From assembly GCA_016713425.1 (NCBI GenBank), contig JADJPE010000005.1:868001-932000 (forward strand): a stretch of DNA of 64,000 nt. The letters run 5' to 3'. This DNA comes from Deltaproteobacteria bacterium (GTDB lineage: Bacteria > Myxococcota > Kuafuiibacteriia > Kuafuiibacteriales > Kuafuiibacteriaceae). Below, piece after piece: positions 19,170 through 27,141 of this stretch (its first letter is position 1; each line of letters opens with the position of its first letter). The translations under genes and the position numbers were made by a program. Under the pieces are notes generated by a model. The model made no database searches. It saw only the letters and a list, made by a program, of their open reading frames with translations, and was not told the origin of the DNA.

Positions 19170-20735
19170 CTATTCGCTGTCCGATGGCTCGAGGCTCTTC
19201 TTTCGGATCTTCCCACTCTGCGTCTTCGGAAGCTCCGCGAGGAAGACGACCTCTTTGGGCACCATGAAGTTCTCGAGGCGCGCAAGACAGACCTTCTGCA
19301 CGTCCTTTTCGGTGAGCGGCGATCCTTCCTCTTTGGCAATATAGGCGCGGATAGCGTGCCCCATGCGCTCGTCGGGGATGCCGATCACCGCGGCCTCGCG
19401 AACGCCCTCAATGCTGTGGAGCACGTTCTCGACCTCGATTGGGCTCACCTTCTCGCCGCGGATCTTGATGATGTCGTCGTTGCGGCTCACGAAATATAGC
19501 CGTCCGAACTCGTCGAAGCGGAACCAGTCGTTGGTGCATAAGATCCGCTCACCCGGAAGCGGCCCGTCTCGAAGCAGTTCGCGCGTCTTGTCGGGAAGGT
19601 TCCAGTACCCGACGGTTACGTGAGGACCGCGGACGTGCAAAATGCCAGGCTCTCCCTGAGGAACAGCACGACCGTCCGCATCGCGAAGCTCAACCTCAGT
19701 GCCGGGAATGGGGCGCCCCACCGACGTCGGATGCGAAGCGATGAGCGATGGGTCGAGATAAGCCGTACGAAAACACTCGGTTTGACCGTACATAGCGAAC
19801 AGGGACGCGTTCGGGAAGATCTCGCCAAGACCAGCAACGAAGCTGGCCGGCAGCGCCGCAGCCGCGTTGGTCAGCCGCGTAACCAACGGGAAGCAAAGCG
19901 GCTTCTTGGCGTGCATCGAGAGAAGGGTCGAATAGATTGTCGGCACCGCGCCGATCATCGTCCCTTCGTGCTCAGTGAGACGGTTGAGCACTTGGGCGGG
20001 ATAGCTGAACGAGCGCTCCAGAATCAGCGTAGCGCCAAGCCTCATGGTCATGAAGACATGCGTAAGCCCGTATCCAAACGCGAGAGGCAGCACGTTCAGA
20101 ATGCGATGACTTTCGTCGATGTCGAGATACTCGATGATGCTGTGGATCGCGAACCCGATCGAGCGATGCGTATGCATGACCCCTTTCGGATGACCGGTCG
20201 TGCCCGACGTGTAGATGAGGGCGGCCAGGTCGAGCTCGATGGTCTTTCCATCGATGGGTCCAATCGACGAGCGATCGATCTCATCCAAGGCGATCACCGG
20301 CTGCGCGACGGCGTTGGGAACCGGCTGCGTTCCGCGAACGATGAGCACGCCCACTTGGTTTGGCTTCGAAAGGGCGGGCACGAAGTTATGTGCAAAGTAT
20401 CCATCAACGAACATGAACTTGGCGCCGCTGTCGTCTAGGATGAAGCTCAGCTTGTCTTCCTTGGTTTGCGGATTGACGACCAGGAAGACACCGCCTGCCA
20501 TCAAGGTGCCATAGAGAACCGCGATCAGCGAAAAGCTATTCTCCATGTAGATGGCAACCCGGTCTCCGCGCTCGAAGCCGCGTGCCATTAGGGTCGAAGC
20601 CACAGCCTTCGCTTCGCCGAGGAGCGCTTCGTACGTGTACGGCTGTCCATCGGCGATGATGGCGATCTTCTTCGGAACGCGCTCGGCCGTATAAGCCAAA
20701 GCGTCGTGGAGTCGTCGGACGGCAAAGGGATGCAT
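19170..20735 (-). CDS. AMP-dependent acyl-CoA / acyl-carrier ligase
   Basis: The 521-residue protein belongs to the adenylate-forming (ANL) superfamily: it activates a carboxylate as an acyl-AMP and passes it to CoA or a carrier thiol. Core motifs are YTSGTTGHPKGVMHTH from residue 175, MYGQTE, the hinge region NDWFRFDEFGRLYFVSRNDD, IKIRGEKVSPIEVE, and the C-terminal catalytic lysine in PKTQSGKIRKKS. It is the last gene of a leftward operon after the carrier protein, NAD-synthase-like and asparagine-synthase-like genes. The 129-nt gap before it carries GAGTTGTGGCT-type repeats. With a carrier protein at the head of the operon, loading that carrier is the likeliest job. The acyl substrate is not predictable. 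Confidence 0.9.
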   Translation of the reverse strand: MHPFAVRRLHDALAYTAERVPKKIAIIADGQPYTYEALLGEAKAVASTLMARGFERGDRVAIYMENSFSLIAVLYGTLMAGGVFLVVNPQTKEDKLSFILDDSGAKFMFVDGYFAHNFVPALSKPNQVGVLIVRGTQPVPNAVAQPVIALDEIDRSSIGPIDGKTIELDLAALIYTSGTTGHPKGVMHTHRSIGFAIHSIIEYLDIDESHRILNVLPLAFGYGLTHVFMTMRLGATLILERSFSYPAQVLNRLTEHEGTMIGAVPTIYSTLLSMHAKKPLCFPLVTRLTNAAAALPASFVAGLGEIFPNASLFAMYGQTECFRTAYLDPSLIASHPTSVGRPIPGTEVELRDADGRAVPQGEPGILHVRGPHVTVGYWNLPDKTRELLRDGPLPGERILCTNDWFRFDEFGRLYFVSRNDDIIKIRGEKVSPIEVENVLHSIEGVREAAVIGIPDERMGHAIRAYIAKEEGSPLTEKDVQKVCLARLENFMVPKEVVFLAELPKTQSGKIRKKSLEPSDSE

Positions 20736-20864
20736 GCGTCGAAAATTCTCCTTTCTTGAGTCGTGCTGCGGAGGCTATCGCTTCCAGATTTCGACCCGCG
20801 CATTGCGGCCACTACGTGGCAGCCACCGAGTTGTGGCTGCTCGTTCGTGGCGACTGAGTTGTGG

Positions 20865-22856
20865 CTACTGCGTTGTGGCTTCTTGGATGTGCTCTTCCTT
20901 GTTCGGCTCGTAGGGCGGCATCAATATTGGATTCTCAACGAACTGATCGTGGAGCAACATCGTGGAAAGAATGCCGATGAGGGCCATCTGATCCGTTTCG
21001 CTGACGCGATCGGCAGGACCATGCTCGAGCTTCTGGACCAGACGCTCGACCCGGTCGACATCGAACAGCTCCGTCCGCTTGAGATGGCTCTTTTCGAGAC
21101 GCATCCTGAGATCCTTGGGTGCGCGCTCTCCAAAGAAAGCTTGGAGGATCGGCGCCCGATAGGGGAGCTTCGGCCGCTCCAAGATCTCCTTGGGCAAAAG
21201 ATGCCCCACGGCACGTCGGAGCAGGTACTTCTCTCTGAGTCCCTGCATGCGATACTTGTCCGGAATGGTCGCGGCGAACTCCGCCACTCGATGGTCGAGA
21301 AACGGGAACCGCCCCTCGATCCCGTTCCCCATCAGCATGCGATCGCCTTGCGAATGGATGAGATAGCCCTGAAGGAAGGTCGTGATCTCGAGATACTGGG
21401 CTCGACCGAGCGGCGAAAACTCCGGAAACGCTGCCGGGAGCCGGCGAATGAGTCGCTGGGTCGGAGTCCCGTTCTTCGCTGCCTCCGTCCGCACGCCCTC
21501 GCTCAAGAACACCTGCATCCGCGCGGTATTCTCAAAGCGGAGGCGGTGGCTGTAGAGGAGATCGTCGGTTTCTTCTAGATGTCGCCCAAAGAACCCCTTC
21601 AGGAAACCTCCCGTTCGTCCCAGGTCGTGGGCAAGGTAGGGGTAGAGGCGCTTGAACGGCGCCGGACGCATGGTTGATTGCGGTGCCTTCGCCCAAAAGC
21701 GTCGTAGCTTGTCCTCCTGAAAGATCTGATAGCCGGCGAACATCTCGTCGGCCCCTTCGCCGGTCAGCACGACCTTGAAATTCGCCTCTTTGACGAGCCT
21801 CGACAAACGAAGCATGGGCGCAGGCGCGGTGCGCAATATCGGCTTCTCCGCGAGCCGCACAACCTCGCCCATCGACGCTCCGATCTCGGGGGACGAGATC
21901 TCGACGCTGGTCAGATCGGTCCCGAGCGCGTTGGCCATTTGCGTCTGAAACGACCGCTCATCGAAACGCCGATCTTCGAACTGAATTGAGAAAGATCGAA
22001 GCGTCGTCGTGCTGAGCCTTCGGACCATCGCGGCGGTCGCTGAGGAATCCAATCCCCCGCTGAGGTAAGCGCCAACCGGAACATCCGCGCGGAGTCGAAG
22101 CTTGGTCGCGTCTTCGAGCAGTTCGAAGAGCTCCTCGGCGAGCGACTCTACAGGGTCAGTACGGCACGAAGAAACGGACCGAAACGCGAGATCCCACCAG
22201 CAAGTCATGCGTGGCTTCTCGCCGGGCTTCGCCAGCAAGTAGTGGCCGGGCGCCAGCTCCCGAATCCCAACAAAGGCCGATCGCTCGGGCGCCGTCGCCC
22301 AAAGCTCGAACGTCTCGTGAAGACCCACCGGATCGATCTGTCTCGACATGCTTGGGTGGCGGAGCAACGCCTTGGCTTCCGAGGCGAACAAAAGGCGCCC
22401 TTGAGACTCAGCAATGAACAGCGGGCGAATGCCAAGACGATCCCGAGCCAAGAACAACTCCCCGCGAAGGGTGTCCCAAATCGCAAATGCAAAGGGCCCA
22501 TTGAATCTCGAGAGACAGTCGGTGCCCCATTCCTCGTACGCGTGAACCAAGACCTCGGTGTCGCAGTGGGTACGAAATTCGTGTCCCTTTTCACGCAGCT
22601 CTTCCGTGAGCTCGGGGCTGTTGTAGATCTCCCCATTTTGCACGACCCAGTATCGTCGGTCTTCATTCGCGATCGGCTGGTCACCGCCCGCGAGATCGAC
22701 GATCGAGAGCCGCGTGTTCACCATGCCGAGCTCTTTGTGAAGAAACAGCCCGCAGCCGTCGGGCCCTCGGTGACGAAGCTCCCCCGCCATCGAGAGCAGC
22801 AGCCCGCGATCGGGCGCCTTACCGGGTGTTTCGAGGATGCCTGCAATGCCACACAT
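20865..22856 (-). CDS. asnB: Asparagine synthase-like glutamine-hydrolysing amidotransferase
   Basis: The 663-residue protein has the class II glutaminase domain with the N-terminal nucleophile exposed after Met removal (MCGIAGILE, Cys2), RHRGPDG and VVQNGEIYNSPEL, then the ATP-pyrophosphatase synthetase domain with YLSGGLDSSATAAM (PP-loop at 266-272) and LTGEGADEMFAGY. It uses glutamine ammonia and ATP to turn a carboxylate into an amide. Housekeeping AsnB makes asparagine, but many biosynthetic clusters use this family on other substrates, and the operon context (carrier protein, NadE-like enzyme, acyl ligase) favours such a role. The gene symbol marks the family, not a proven housekeeping function. 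Confidence 0.88.
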   Translation of the reverse strand: MCGIAGILETPGKAPDRGLLLSMAGELRHRGPDGCGLFLHKELGMVNTRLSIVDLAGGDQPIANEDRRYWVVQNGEIYNSPELTEELREKGHEFRTHCDTEVLVHAYEEWGTDCLSRFNGPFAFAIWDTLRGELFLARDRLGIRPLFIAESQGRLLFASEAKALLRHPSMSRQIDPVGLHETFELWATAPERSAFVGIRELAPGHYLLAKPGEKPRMTCWWDLAFRSVSSCRTDPVESLAEELFELLEDATKLRLRADVPVGAYLSGGLDSSATAAMVRRLSTTTLRSFSIQFEDRRFDERSFQTQMANALGTDLTSVEISSPEIGASMGEVVRLAEKPILRTAPAPMLRLSRLVKEANFKVVLTGEGADEMFAGYQIFQEDKLRRFWAKAPQSTMRPAPFKRLYPYLAHDLGRTGGFLKGFFGRHLEETDDLLYSHRLRFENTARMQVFLSEGVRTEAAKNGTPTQRLIRRLPAAFPEFSPLGRAQYLEITTFLQGYLIHSQGDRMLMGNGIEGRFPFLDHRVAEFAATIPDKYRMQGLREKYLLRRAVGHLLPKEILERPKLPYRAPILQAFFGERAPKDLRMRLEKSHLKRTELFDVDRVERLVQKLEHGPADRVSETDQMALIGILSTMLLHDQFVENPILMPPYEPNKEEHIQEATTQ

Positions 22857-22920
22857 CGAGTGTCGAATCCTGGCGCGAAGGCTACCACGTCCCCCGGGAC
22901 TCGCGCACTACGACGCGAAC

Positions 22921-22995
22921 AGATTGAGCGAAAACAGATTGAGCGCAAGCAGATGGAGCGGAAGCAGATTGAGCGGAAGCAGTCTGCGCAAAAGC
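22921..22995. repeat. Tandem repeat, 15 bp x 5
   Basis: Five 15-bp units of the type AGATTGAGCGGAAGC sit in the gap between the NAD-synthase-like and asparagine-synthase-like genes of the same operon. Units differ at one to several positions and the fifth is the most diverged. Confidence 0.88.
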
Positions 22996-23002
22996 CGATG
23001 AC

Positions 23003-24010
23003 TCAGGCGAAGGACGGGACATCGAGCACGAGCTCGGGTACCGCATCGAGCAGCAGAGCTTTTTGATGAAGATATCGTGTCGTGCGGCGCTTCCCGTCGA
23101 TGTCTCGGTACACGCGTTCGATCTGAACCGGCTCGAGCTCCAGGACCTTCGCGACCTCGGCCGGCGAATATCCGTGGTTCTTTGCGTAGAGACAAAGATC
23201 CATCTGAGCGTAGGGCAACGAGAAGTAGAATTCATCCTGCCCCTGAGGCATCGAGTAGGTGTCCGTCGTGGGCGGGCGCTTGCGGACCTCTTCCGGAATG
23301 CCGAGGTAAGCCGCGAGCTCATAAACCTGAGTCTTATACAGGTGGGCGATGGGCTTGAAGTCGGCCAGACCGTCTCCGCCCTTCACGAAGAAACCTTGAT
23401 CGTACTCGAGTCGATTGGGCGTCCCCGCGACACAGAAATGGAGGCGATCCGCGTGATAGTACTCAAGCATCTTCCGCGTACGCTGCTTGAAGTTGGTCGA
23501 GGCGACGACACCGAGATAGGCCTCGAGCGGAAGACGCTTCTTGATCGTCTGCCCATCCGGTGAGAACGCCACGATCGAGAAGATGCGATACTGATCGCCC
23601 TCGACGACGCTCGGAAGGACGATCTTCGCCTTCCAACCCGGTCCGTACTCGGGAATGGCCTTTTTGAAGAACTCGTCGCGTCTTTCGTAACACCGCGCAG
23701 CTTCGAGAATCGGGGTGATGTCCTCGAGGATCGCCGATACGCCCTGGCTGTCAGCGACTGCCCTCGAGAGCCGGAGAGTTTCTTCCGACGAGTCGCGCTC
23801 GGGCGTGAAGAGACCTTGAACGCATTCTGGGCCAAGCGCTCGCGCGCAGAGAGCCGTCGTGACGGCGCTGTCGATCCCGCCCGAGATGCCGACCACGGCC
23901 CCCTTGCGATGAAGAACGCGCCGGACCGTCTCTTCAAGACGCTTGGCAATGGTGTTCGCAACAGCCTCCGGGTCGATCCTCAATGCATCACGTGAAAGTG
24001 TTGGCTTCAT
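23003..24010 (-). CDS. NAD synthase-like ATP-pyrophosphatase amidating enzyme (no glutaminase domain)
   Basis: The start at 24010 follows a strong GGGAGGGG ribosome site about 9 nt away and lies 22 nt after the carrier-protein stop. The 335-residue product has the PP-loop GISGGIDSAVTTAL (SGGIDSA at 43-49), VVASTNFKQRTRKMLEYYH, AGTPNRLEYDQGFFVKGGDG, LYKTQVYELAAYLGIP and RPPTTDTYSMPQGQDEFYF, which align with the ammonia-dependent NadE fold that adenylates a carboxylate and amidates it. It is longer than usual bacterial NadE (about 270) and has a distinctive TYSMPQGQDEFYF segment. Placement between a carrier protein and AsnB suggests a dedicated amidation step rather than NAD supply, but a true NAD synthase cannot be excluded. 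Confidence 0.8.
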   Translation of the reverse strand: MKPTLSRDALRIDPEAVANTIAKRLEETVRRVLHRKGAVVGISGGIDSAVTTALCARALGPECVQGLFTPERDSSEETLRLSRAVADSQGVSAILEDITPILEAARCYERRDEFFKKAIPEYGPGWKAKIVLPSVVEGDQYRIFSIVAFSPDGQTIKKRLPLEAYLGVVASTNFKQRTRKMLEYYHADRLHFCVAGTPNRLEYDQGFFVKGGDGLADFKPIAHLYKTQVYELAAYLGIPEEVRKRPPTTDTYSMPQGQDEFYFSLPYAQMDLCLYAKNHGYSPAEVAKVLELEPVQIERVYRDIDGKRRTTRYLHQKALLLDAVPELVLDVPSFA

Positions 24011-24032
24011 GCGCTGGTCCCCTCCCGCCTGG

Positions 24033-24284
24033 CTAGGCGGCCTTCTTTCGCCGAACGAAAGCGCTGATCCTCTCAATCGAATCGAGATTTTCGGGAATCA
24101 TCTCGGCGTCGTCGACCGTGATGCCGTAGGTATCCTCGATAAAGGTCAAGAGCGTGAGAACGCCGGTCGAATCGATAATGCCCGTCTCGAGAAACGAGGC
24201 ATCATTGGCCAGTTTCGCCAGTTCGTCGGCCATTACGAAATTCTCCGCAATGAACTTTCGTACCGCGCCTTCGACATCATCCAT
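24033..24284 (-). CDS. Acyl/peptidyl carrier protein
   Basis: This 83-residue acidic helical protein carries the phosphopantetheine site GIIDSTG, with Ser39 as the attachment residue; the common DSL is DST here. The pattern FIxExF, GIIDS, FIEDxYGI, IPENLDSIERISAFV is standard for free-standing carriers. It is the first gene of the leftward four-gene operon, 22 nt before the NAD-synthase-like gene. It probably tethers the acyl intermediate loaded by the downstream AMP ligase. No phosphopantetheinyl transferase lies in the window, so activation must come from elsewhere. Confidence 0.9.
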   Translation of the reverse strand: MDDVEGAVRKFIAENFVMADELAKLANDASFLETGIIDSTGVLTLLTFIEDTYGITVDDAEMIPENLDSIERISAFVRRKKAA

Positions 24285-24334
24285 GGTTGGGTCTCCATTG
24301 CCTCATCGTTAATCGGTGTCCGTTGTTCGTTGTT

Positions 24335-24424
24335 GGCTGCCGCTGTTCGCTGCCGCTGTTCGCTGCCGTTGTCCGCTGTCCGCTGCCGCTGTCCGCTGCC
24401 GCTGTCCGCTGCCGCTGTCCGCTT
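24335..24424. repeat. Tandem repeat, 12-bp unit, upstream of the carrier-protein operon
   Basis: About seven to eight units of GCTGCCGCTGTC (variants with TT or one unit shortened) lie within the region that must contain the promoter or leader of the carrier-protein operon, 50-140 nt upstream of its first ATG. Confidence 0.88.
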
Positions 24425-24723
24425 TCGGGTGTGTGCATCCCGGTCTCTTGAGAAAAGAGACGTCTTGATAGCGCCATCAGCAACGCGGGTTAAGGGGCCG
24501 CTCCCTCTTTTTTCGGAAACAGCCGTTCATAGGCAGATACACCTGGACGCCGATGTCCATGAAATCCCTGACGAAGGGCGCCGGCGTCGGCCGGCGACAG
24601 GCGTTCCGCGAAGGCCTTCCCGACACGGCCCGACCAGAGGACGAGATGTAGGCACACGACCTCGACGGGTTTGCCGGATTTTACACCGTGGTCCGAGCGC
24701 ACATGGTGCGCTATGGTCCTCGG
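24425..24723. other. Divergent intergenic region, no convincing gene
   Basis: About 300 nt between the repeat and the SGNH-like lipoprotein gene. A 70-codon minus-strand frame (24490-24702) has no ribosome site or recognised motif and is not called. Promoters for both flanking transcription units should lie here, but no confident -35/-10 pair is seen. Confidence 0.4.
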
Positions 24724-25587
24724 ATGCTGGAAGCTTCTCGAATTCTACCCAAGGTTCCCAGGAAGGCTCGGGCCCTGACCCGAGCCATCGCTTTCTTCTC
24801 CGCCGTGCTCGCCCCGGTATTCGCGAGCTGCCGCGGCGGACCCACCGTAAGTCTCGAACCGGCAACGAACGCAAAGGGCGCCGCAGAGAGCACAGCGCAT
24901 GGGGTCATCGGCGCTTCGGCAGCCGCCCTTTTCGACGCGCTGACACCTGAACAGAAAGCACGCATTCAGCAGAAGAAGGTGTTCTTCGGCCATCAGTCCG
25001 TCGGAGACAACATCATCGAAGGCACGCGAGCGCTGGGATTCACCTTCGAAGAGGCTTCGACGAAGGACGACTATGCCCAGCCCAAGCTTGGTCATGGGCA
25101 CATCCCGGAGAACGGCGATCCGATGCGCAAGATGGCCAGCTTCGAGGCCGCGGTGAACGCGATCGGCGTCGCCGATGTCGCCGCGATGAAGCTCTGCTGG
25201 ATCGACTTTGCGTCCAACAGCGACGTGGCCGAAATGCAGTCGACGTACGTCTCGACGATCAACGAACTGATCGCGAAGAACCCGGGAACGGTCTTTGTCC
25301 ATGTGACGCCGCCGCTTACGACCAACGAGCCCGGCCTGAATCGTGCGCGCATCGCCTTCGGCCAGTGGATGAAGAACAGCTATGGCTCCATCGCCGTCGT
25401 GTTCGATCTCGCCGAGGCGATCAGCACCCGCCCGGATGGCAGTGCCTGCGAGGACGGCGGCGCGCGACGGCTGTGCCCGGAATACGCCTCCGACGCTGGA
25501 CACCTCAACGCACTTGGCCAAGAACGTGCCGCGAAAGCGTTTCTCTACGCGATCTATGAGGCGAGCGCGGAACCACAGAAGAGTTAG
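24724..25587 (+). CDS. SGNH/GDSL-like hydrolase lipoprotein
   Basis: The ATG at 24724 (MLEASRILPKVP) gives a signal with an Arg/Lys n-region, FFSAVLAPVFASC lipobox and a Thr/Ala/Glu linker. The mature domain starts KKVFFGHQSVGDNIIEG, which fits the block I region of SGNH-fold proteins in which GDSL is altered. A near-C-terminal SDAGHLNALG supplies a DxxH-type catalytic pair (Asp and His), and VHVTPPLT and FDLAEAIS fit intervening strands. The usual nucleophile Ser is probably the one in GHQSVG. An esterase, acetylhydrolase or sialate-type role at the outer surface is possible. Length is 287 residues. It is a single gene with repeats on both sides. Confidence 0.7.
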   Translation: MLEASRILPKVPRKARALTRAIAFFSAVLAPVFASCRGGPTVSLEPATNAKGAAESTAHGVIGASAAALFDALTPEQKARIQQKKVFFGHQSVGDNIIEGTRALGFTFEEASTKDDYAQPKLGHGHIPENGDPMRKMASFEAAVNAIGVADVAAMKLCWIDFASNSDVAEMQSTYVSTINELIAKNPGTVFVHVTPPLTTNEPGLNRARIAFGQWMKNSYGSIAVVFDLAEAISTRPDGSACEDGGARRLCPEYASDAGHLNALGQERAAKAFLYAIYEASAEPQKS

Positions 25588-25600
25588 GGCCCCATTCCAG

Positions 25601-25705
25601 CGCCCTTCGGCCTTGGCCCTTCCGCCTTCGCCCTTCGCCCTTCGCCCTTCGCCCTTCGCCCTTGGCCCTTCGCCCTTGGCCCTTCGCCCTTGGCCCTTCG
25701 CTCTT
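25601..25705. repeat. Tandem repeat of 7-bp CGCCCTT/GGCCCTT units
   Basis: About 14 heptamers (CGCCCTT alternating with TGGCCCT-type variants) occupy the gap after the SGNH-like gene and just before the start region of the next gene. This is the purest microsatellite in the window. Confidence 0.9.
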
Positions 25706-25773
25706 GCCTGCCCCTTTCAGCAAACCCTTCGACACGCAACGAACCACCGAAGGCGCCGATAACTCAGTCTGCG

Positions 25774-26427
25774 ATGGAAGCCAGACTGAGCAAGGCCAGC
25801 GCCCAGCCCCAGGTGTCCCCCGCCGACCGTGAAAGGCCTTGGCCCGGATCAGGGGGCGTGATGACAGGCGCGACCCCCGCGAGGCCTCCTCAGAACGCGC
25901 CCACTCGCCTTGTCGCGACGGATGGATACGACAAGGCCGGCACAGCAAGCCATTCCGCACCCTCAACCCCATCACCAGGGGCAGCGCCCCCGACCACCAC
26001 GCCAGCGACCACCGCGGCCGCCGCTCCAGCACCCACGACCAGCACAACGGCCGGGGCTGGGGCCGGCGTCAGTCCAGCCCCATCGGCTCCGGCCGCTCCG
26101 GCGGGGCCCGGGCCAGTGTGGCACCCGGTGTTCCCCGCGCACCCAGCGACGTTGGCGGCGGCGGAGATGGGAAGAGAGCAAGCGACGACGCAGGCGGCGA
26201 TCAACGGCGCGATGCTGGGCAGCATGATGAATCCGTTCAACTACGGTGGCATGCTCCCGTTTGGCTACGGCGCGATGATGAATCCCTTCATGTTCGGGGG
26301 CGGCCTGGGGTTGATGAACCCGATGATGGGCATGGGCTTCCTCGGGAGCCCGCTGCTTGCCAGCCAGATCGCCATGTTTGGCGGCATGCCCTGGTCGATG
26401 ATGCCGCCCTACTTCTACTACATCTAG
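25774..26427 (+). CDS. Low-complexity protein with a Met/Gly/Phe-rich C-terminus
   Basis: The ATG at 25774 is preferred (MEARLSKASAQPQVSPADRE); an upstream GTG or TTG frame would read through the microsatellite. The 217-residue product is Pro/Ala/Thr-rich and disordered up to about residue 120, then has a striking C-terminal 80 residues rich in Met, Gly, Phe, Asn, Pro and Tyr (MLGSMMNPFNYGGM, MMNPFMFGGGLGLM, GGMPWSMMPPYFYYI). Such composition suggests a self-associating or membrane-seeking tail, perhaps metal- or oxidation-sensitive because of more than a dozen Met. No homologue is recognised. No signal peptide is seen. Confidence 0.55.
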   Translation: MEARLSKASAQPQVSPADRERPWPGSGGVMTGATPARPPQNAPTRLVATDGYDKAGTASHSAPSTPSPGAAPPTTTPATTAAAAPAPTTSTTAGAGAGVSPAPSAPAAPAGPGPVWHPVFPAHPATLAAAEMGREQATTQAAINGAMLGSMMNPFNYGGMLPFGYGAMMNPFMFGGGLGLMNPMMGMGFLGSPLLASQIAMFGGMPWSMMPPYFYYI

Positions 26428-26520
26428 GGCCGACGACATCCACACGCGCCCTCGCTTTGGCCCGCTGTCCCAACGCGGTCCACGGCACTTCGACCTTTGG
26501 CTTGGACCTTCGGCGTGGAC

Positions 26521-27102
26521 TCAGCCCCGTTGTTCCGCACGCAAAGAAGACAGAGCGAGCGTCCAGCGAAGGAGCTCATCGAGCATGCCCGTCGCCGCCT
26601 TCTCCTGTTGTTCACCCGGCTCAAAGTCACCGCTATCCTTGAGATGCTGCTGAAAGAACGGAATGGAGACCGCCTCGGGAATGGGCATCATCTTCAATGT
26701 CGTCACGATCTGCTTGGCCATCTGAACCGACCGAGTGCCACCCGAAACGCCTCCGTAGCTCACGAAGGCCGCCGGCGCGTAGGCCCACTCGCGCGCTAGA
26801 TAGTTCAGGGCGTTGAGAAACGCGGGGGGCATTCCGAAATTATATTCAGGTGTCACAAAGACGAAGGCGTCAGCCTCCATCATCCGTCGGCTGAAAGCTT
26901 TCGTGTGCTCGTGGACATAGCGACCGGCCCTTGGATGATCTGGTTCATCGAAGATCGGGAGGTTCGCCTCCGCGAGGTCTGTGAGACGAACATCAAAGCC
27001 AGCATGCGCCTCCGCACGTGCCCGCATCCACCCCGCAACCGCGGGCCCCTTTCGACCGGGGCGCGTGCTGACCACGACGATATCTAGCTTGGATTTTTTC
27101 AT
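26521..27102 (-). CDS. NAD(P)H-dependent FMN reductase
   Basis: The start at 27102 follows an AAGGAG ribosome site 8 nt upstream. The 193-residue flavodoxin-like protein shows the family's VVVSTRPGRKGPAVAGW FMN-phosphate loop, PIFDEPDHPRAG, FVTPEYNFGMPPAFLNALNY and FVSYGGVSGGTRSVQ. It reduces FMN or azo/quinone-type acceptors with NAD(P)H in the cytoplasm. It is the last gene of the leftward operon, 40 nt after the histidine-kinase stop. The pairing with a RegB-like kinase and copper/heme proteins points to a redox-stress setting. Confidence 0.9.
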   Translation of the reverse strand: MKKSKLDIVVVSTRPGRKGPAVAGWMRARAEAHAGFDVRLTDLAEANLPIFDEPDHPRAGRYVHEHTKAFSRRMMEADAFVFVTPEYNFGMPPAFLNALNYLAREWAYAPAAFVSYGGVSGGTRSVQMAKQIVTTLKMMPIPEAVSIPFFQQHLKDSGDFEPGEQQEKAATGMLDELLRWTLALSSLRAEQRG

Positions 27103-27141
27103 CACAACTCTCCTTATCATGCGAGTTCAAACAAGAGAATC

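Noticed and set aside
22242..23066. A 274-codon plus-strand frame opposite asnB's start
   Set aside because: Shadow of the asparagine-synthase gene; its C-terminal low complexity is the 15-bp repeat.
24490..24702. A 70-codon minus-strand frame upstream of the SGNH-like gene
   Set aside because: No ribosome site, signal or motif; kept only as an intergenic note.
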